This document shows positions 57,900 through 61,707 of a stretch of 61,707 nt of DNA, in pieces. Position 1 is the first letter of the stretch. The number at the start of each line of letters is the position of its first letter. The notes under the pieces were generated by a model, which was not told where the DNA came from, searched no databases, and worked only from the letters and a program-made list of their open reading frames with translations. The stretch comes from DASQQQ01 sp036390995 (GTDB lineage: Bacteria > Actinomycetota > UBA4738 > HRBIN12). The stretch spans positions 1-61,707 of the forward strand of contig DASWAT010000131.1 of assembly GCA_036390995.1 (NCBI GenBank), in the 5' to 3' direction. A program made the position numbers and the translations under genes.

Positions 57900-60800
57900 T
57901 CAGGCCAGTGGCGCCGATCCAGGGATGGGAACGGCAAGCGTGGCATCTTCCGATCCGGTGGTGAGGGATGTCCGGGCGCGGTCGGCGGACACCGTCATAC
58001 CCTTGCGCTCATAGAGAGCGAGCGCTTCGCGTGCGGCTTCTCGTGCTTCCGTGTGCCTTCCGGCCATGAGGAGGACTTCGGTCAGATCCATCAAGCCGTT
58101 CCCTTGTGCTTGGAGGTCGTCTCCTCGACGAGCGAGGGAGAGACCTTCTCGCACCGAGGCCTCGCCGTTCCGCAGTTCCCCGTGTCGCGCGAGCAGCTTG
58201 CCCCTGACCCTTCGTAGGACCGATTGCGAATCGACGTCGTCCGGCGCTGCAAGGCGCTCGCCCATCGCGCAGAACAGCTCGGCTTCGTCGAGCTTCCCTT
58301 GCTCGTACAGCACCTGCGCCAGGAGGGCTGCTGTACTCGAGCGGTAGTAGTTGTCGCCCATCCGTTCGAGCGTGTCTAGGTCCCTCCGAAGGTCAGCTTC
58401 GGCAGCCTGCGGGTGTCCGGCGAGCATCTCCACATCGCCCGAGTCTTGTGACGTGAGAGCGGCCAGGAGCTTCCAGCCGAGCTCCTCCAGGGTGGCCCGA
58501 CTCTGCGCGCACAGTTCCCGGGCTCGATCGAAGTCCCCTCGCATCCCTTCCAGATGCCCGATGGCACCGAGGACGAGTGCCTTTGCCTTCTTGTCCTGGC
58601 CGACGTGCTCGAGCAGATCCTCACAACGAAGGATCGCCTCGGGGACCGGGGCCGGGCCGTAGAGGGCGCAGCTCGCGAGGGCAGGCGAAACCCGGATCTC
58701 CATGAGCTGGTCTCCGCTCTGCCGGGCGTGCTCCAGCATCTGTTGCGACGCCTCTTCGGCGGCAGCGTATCGGCAGGCGAAGAAGTGCACGTACACGAGC
58801 AGCTGGTACGCCTTGGCAAGCCCCTTGTGGTTGCCGAGCTCCTCGAACACGGCGATCGCATTCTTGACCTCCGTCTCGACCCGTGGCTCGACCGTCTCCG
58901 GGTCCTGCGTGTAGTCCAAGCGGAGACGCGCCAGCTCTCCCAGAAGCAGCAGGCCGTGGTCTCCGGCTGTCGTCGCGAGTTCTACCGCGCTGCTCAGCAC
59001 CGTTTCGGCATCGGAGAACTCGCCCTGCTCGATCCGCGCTTCGCCGGCGTCGAGGAGCAGTTGGATCCGGCCGAGATCGTCCTCGGGCAACAGGGAGGCG
59101 GCGCGCTGGAGCAGGGTGGCCGCCGCCGGCATGTCACCACGGTCGAGCGCTCGATGGCCTGCAGAGGCGAGGTACCGGGACCCGCGGATCCCGAGCTGCC
59201 GCGCGTGGTCGTCTACAGGGGCGAGCTGCACGAGGATCAGATACGCCTGCTCCAGGTGGTACCCGCGGATCTCCTCGAACTCCATGACACGGTCCGACAC
59301 GATCGCCTCGAGCCAGTCCACGAAGCGTTCGTGCAACTCCGCGCGCGTGCGCTTCAAGAGCCCGTGATAGGCGGCGTCACGGATCAGGGAGTGGAGGAAC
59401 TTGTAGGTCTCCTGCCCCGCGAACTCAGATTCGTCGGTCTGGATGAGCTCCTTACGAACCAGCGAGTCGAGGCTGTTCCCGATGTGCTCGCGAACCTCCG
59501 GAGGCGAGAGCTCCTCCACGCCTCCCCGGAAGAACGACTGTCCGATGACTGCGCCCCGCTGGATCACCGCGCGCTCGGTGTCGCTCAGGCGGTCGAGCCG
59601 CGCCGTGAGCAGAGCGAAGATCGACGGCGGGATCTGGATCGAGCCGATGTCCGACGTGAGCAGCCAGCCGCCTTGCTCGTCGCGGGACAGGATCCCGTCG
59701 TCGATCATCATCGACAGCATCTGCTCGACGAACAGCGGATTGCCCTCCGCGGCCTCGATGATCCTGGCTCGTACCCGCTGGTCGAACGCCGAGGTCCCGA
59801 GGAGATTCTCGACCACCTGGGAGCTCTCGTCCGCGGTCAATGGCTCCAGGATCAGGTTCTTGATGCGGTCGGTCTCCTGGATCCAATCCGCATGCTCCTC
59901 GAGGAGCTCCGGGCGCGAGGAGCACACCAGGATGATCGGTGCCGCCGCGTTGTCGACCATGAACCGGAGGAGTTCCAGGAACGTCTCCTCCGCCCAGTGG
60001 ATGTCGTCGAAGAAGATGATCGCCGGCCGATCGGCTGCAAGGATCTCAGCCAGCTGGCGCGCCCCCCAGAACGTCTCCTGGATCGGGAAGGTGGCATCCG
60101 AAAGCCCGATCGCTGCTGCCACCCGCTCGGCGGCGTCGCGCGCGTCTTCGCCGGCCATCTCGATGAGCTTCCTGTTGGCCTCCTCCAACGAGTCGTCGTC
60201 CTCGATGCCTCCAGCCGCTCGGATGACCTCCGCGAGCGGCTGGAAGGTGATCCCGTCCCCGTAGGAAAGACAGTGGCCGCGGAGGGTTCTCACTCCTTCG
60301 CCGGTCCTCCTCAGGAACTCTTGGAGGAGGCGGGACTTGCCCACACCGGCGGGCCCGAAGACGGTGACGAGTTGGGCACGGCGCTCGGACTCGGCGCGTC
60401 CGAGCGCGTCCATCAGCACCTGCAGTTCCTCGGCCCGCCCCACCATCGGAGCGTCGAGGCGCCGCGAGATTCCTTCCTCCGCTTTACGGATGCCCTTCAA
60501 GAGATACGCCGGTACGCGCTCGGCCTTCCCCTTGAGTTCGAGCGGCTCGACCTGTTCGACGTCGACGGCGTCCTTCACCAGGCGATACGTGGGACCTCCG
60601 ATGAGGATCTCGCACGCCGGCGCGTTCTGCTCCAGCCGGGCGGCGGTGTTGACGGTGTCTCCGGTCACGAGGCGCTGGCCGGTGGTGACGTCACCTGCAA
60701 CGACCTCGCCCGTGTTCACGCCCGTCCGGTTCTCCAATCGGACGCCCCATCCCGCCTCGAGCTTCTCGTTGATCCGCTCCAGGGTGAGCTTCATCTCGAA

Positions 60801-61133
60801 CGCCGCGCGGACGGCCCGTAGGGCGTCGTCCTCGTGGAGCCTGGGGAGGCCGAACACCGCCATGATGGCGTCCCCGATGAACTTCTCCACGGTTCCGCCG
60901 TGCCTCTCGAGCACGGCCTGCATCTCGCTGAAGTAGACGCTCAGGACCTCTCGGAGGGATTCGGTGTCCAGCTGCTCGCCCAGGTTCGTGGAGCCCTTGA
61001 GGTCGCTGAACACGATCGAGACGGTCTTGCGGACCTCCTGGGGCGGGGCGGCCGGGGCGAGCTGGGTCCCGCAGATCCCGCACAGGCGGAATCGGTCCGG
61101 GTTCTCCTCACCGCAGTTCGGGCAGATCTGCAC
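57900..61133 (-). CDS. Class III nucleotide cyclase-AAA/NACHT-like ATPase-TPR regulatory protein
   Basis: 1077 aa, soluble. Domains in order: a zinc ribbon (Cys4, Cys7, Cys18, Cys21); a cyclase homology domain (about 36-212) with metal Asp44 (FSDLKGST) and Asp88 (KFIGD), Lys84, Asp159, Asn162 and Arg166 (VTGDTVNTAARLE), so it should be catalytically competent; an ATPase domain (about 230-640) with GPAGVGKS (260-267) and IIFFDDIHWAEE; and a C-terminal array of TPR-like helices (about 650-1060). Proteins of this layout are common in Actinobacteria and some other phyla and are thought to make cAMP. GTG start exactly 6 nt after TAGACT. Confidence 0.92.
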   Translation of the reverse strand: MQICPNCGEENPDRFRLCGICGTQLAPAAPPQEVRKTVSIVFSDLKGSTNLGEQLDTESLREVLSVYFSEMQAVLERHGGTVEKFIGDAIMAVFGLPRLHEDDALRAVRAAFEMKLTLERINEKLEAGWGVRLENRTGVNTGEVVAGDVTTGQRLVTGDTVNTAARLEQNAPACEILIGGPTYRLVKDAVDVEQVEPLELKGKAERVPAYLLKGIRKAEEGISRRLDAPMVGRAEELQVLMDALGRAESERRAQLVTVFGPAGVGKSRLLQEFLRRTGEGVRTLRGHCLSYGDGITFQPLAEVIRAAGGIEDDDSLEEANRKLIEMAGEDARDAAERVAAAIGLSDATFPIQETFWGARQLAEILAADRPAIIFFDDIHWAEETFLELLRFMVDNAAAPIILVCSSRPELLEEHADWIQETDRIKNLILEPLTADESSQVVENLLGTSAFDQRVRARIIEAAEGNPLFVEQMLSMMIDDGILSRDEQGGWLLTSDIGSIQIPPSIFALLTARLDRLSDTERAVIQRGAVIGQSFFRGGVEELSPPEVREHIGNSLDSLVRKELIQTDESEFAGQETYKFLHSLIRDAAYHGLLKRTRAELHERFVDWLEAIVSDRVMEFEEIRGYHLEQAYLILVQLAPVDDHARQLGIRGSRYLASAGHRALDRGDMPAAATLLQRAASLLPEDDLGRIQLLLDAGEARIEQGEFSDAETVLSSAVELATTAGDHGLLLLGELARLRLDYTQDPETVEPRVETEVKNAIAVFEELGNHKGLAKAYQLLVYVHFFACRYAAAEEASQQMLEHARQSGDQLMEIRVSPALASCALYGPAPVPEAILRCEDLLEHVGQDKKAKALVLGAIGHLEGMRGDFDRARELCAQSRATLEELGWKLLAALTSQDSGDVEMLAGHPQAAEADLRRDLDTLERMGDNYYRSSTAALLAQVLYEQGKLDEAELFCAMGERLAAPDDVDSQSVLRRVRGKLLARHGELRNGEASVREGLSLARRGDDLQAQGNGLMDLTEVLLMAGRHTEAREAAREALALYERKGMTVSADRARTSLTTGSEDATLAVPIPGSAPLA

Positions 61134-61139
61134 GGGGTG

Positions 61140-61145
61140 AGTCTA
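61140..61145 (-). promoter_or_regulatory. -10 box of the cyclase gene, leaderless
   Basis: TAGACT on the minus strand, exactly 6 nt before GTG. Confidence 0.45.
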
Positions 61146-61207
61146 GGACCCCTCCCACCTCAGGAGCCAGATGCGACCTCGCCGGCCCGTAACCGACGCG
61201 ACGAACG

Positions 61208-61239
61208 GAACCGGCGCTCCCCGCGGGGAGCGCCGGTTC
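61208..61239 (-). terminator. 32-bp perfect palindrome, terminator of the last gene
   Basis: Sixteen bases followed at once by their exact reverse complement (arms GAACCGGCGCTCCCCG and its complement). It lies 25 bp downstream of the Cys-rich gene on the minus strand. The fold would be a very stable hairpin with no U-tract. Confidence 0.75.
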
Positions 61240-61263
61240 GAGGTCTCGGCGAGCGGCCGAGGG

Positions 61264-61707
61264 TCACATCTTGCCCTTGGCATCGATATCTGCCGCCCGG
61301 ACGCGCAGCCAGGTGTCCTGGTTGTTGTCGCGGTGAGCCCAGTTGTAGTCGGTGCAGAAGGTCTGGCCCTGCGACACTACCTGGTAAGGGGCAACGAAGT
61401 GGTTGACGCTCGACGTGCAGGCTGGTGAATCGATAAAGCCGTACGTCCCACCGACGTCATCGGGGTCGATCGAGATCACGTAGTTCTGGAGGCTGCCGCC
61501 CTTGCAGACGGTCCTGTCGCATACGATGTCGATCGTGAAGAAGTCATCCGGGAACGCGTTGTGGTACAGGGGCGCCCCGCTTCCATCCTTCAGGTTTGCG
61601 ATGAAGCCGGCGAGCAGGCCGAAGTTGCACTCGTTCTGTGGGCAGCTCTCGACGAACAGTCCCGCGGTCCCGCTCCAGCCGTTCGGCAGGTTCACGGTGA
61701 CGCAGAA
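61264..61707 (-). CDS. Cys-rich protein, probably secreted, C-terminal part only
   Basis: The reading frame is open to the right edge; at least 147 codons are visible, beginning FCVTVNLPNGW. It contains eight Cys, mostly paired by spacing (SCPQNEC, VCDRTVC), many aromatic and Asn/Asp residues and no hydrophobic helix. Such composition suits an extracellular disulphide-bonded protein, though the signal peptide would lie outside the window. It ends LRVRAADIDAKGKM. Family not recognised. Confidence 0.6.
   Translation of the reverse strand, partial: FCVTVNLPNGWSGTAGLFVESCPQNECNFGLLAGFIANLKDGSGAPLYHNAFPDDFFTIDIVCDRTVCKGGSLQNYVISIDPDDVGGTYGFIDSPACTSSVNHFVAPYQVVSQGQTFCTDYNWAHRDNNQDTWLRVRAADIDAKGKM

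Overview
High-GC window from an actinobacterial chromosome, most likely an uncultured or deep-branching member of the phylum. The evidence is the gene order rpsF-ssb-rpsR-rplI-dnaB, a dnaK regulon with an HspR (MerR-type) repressor and a HAIR operator, the purS/purQ/purL three-part FGAM synthetase, a Glu-Asp-Phe tRNA cluster, frequent GTG starts and many apparently leaderless genes. No rRNA, CRISPR array, insertion sequence, phage or plasmid gene was seen. The window is almost entirely core chromosome.

Layout. 1-1.4 kb: two membrane glycosyltransferase-type genes. 1.46-4.73 kb: a compact secreted-protein locus with a SipW-like signal peptidase and several TasA/camelysin-like proteins. It is followed by a histidine kinase/NarL-type response regulator pair (4.9-6.4 kb). 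6.4-11.5 kb: panB, the ribosomal/replication cluster and endonuclease III. 11.5-12.9 kb: tRNA-Gly, trpD and a broken dcd gene. 12.9-20 kb (minus strand): a large HEAT-repeat protein, a second two-component pair and a membrane Fe-S oxidoreductase. 20.1-28.4 kb: the heat-shock operon dnaK-hsp20-grpE-dnaJ-hspR-GNAT-GNAT-clpB. 28.4-31.2 kb: a PspC/LiaF-like/LemA envelope cluster. 31.2-33.5 kb: an MFS transporter and a DUF2090 aldolase-like gene. 33.5-44.6 kb: a near-continuous purine operon purA-D-E-B-C-S-Q-L-F-M. 44.7 kb: a single-domain response regulator. 45.1-49.9 kb (minus strand): a 2-oxoacid dehydrogenase E1a-E1b-E2 operon that runs into a cobalamin-binding-like protein, an SH3-like small protein and a 3-aminobutyryl-CoA ammonia-lyase-like protein. 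50-61.7 kb: tRNAs, a secreted GH25 lysozyme, a methyltransferase, a SIMPL protein, NAD synthetase, a large cyclase-ATPase-TPR protein and the end of a Cys-rich, probably secreted protein.

Points that stand out. (1) A SipW/TasA-type locus sits downstream of a NarL-type two-component system and has a 16-bp palindromic site in front of it. A matching site lies in front of the lone response regulator 40 kb away. (2) At least 16 intact genes carry a TAnnnT/GATAAT box 5-11 nt before the start codon. Six of them have exactly 6 nt followed by GTG. (3) The PurE in the purine operon has lost the family's catalytic His and Asp. (4) A dcd gene is broken by an in-frame stop and truncated. (5) Two acetyltransferases and an Hsp20 are built into the DnaK operon.
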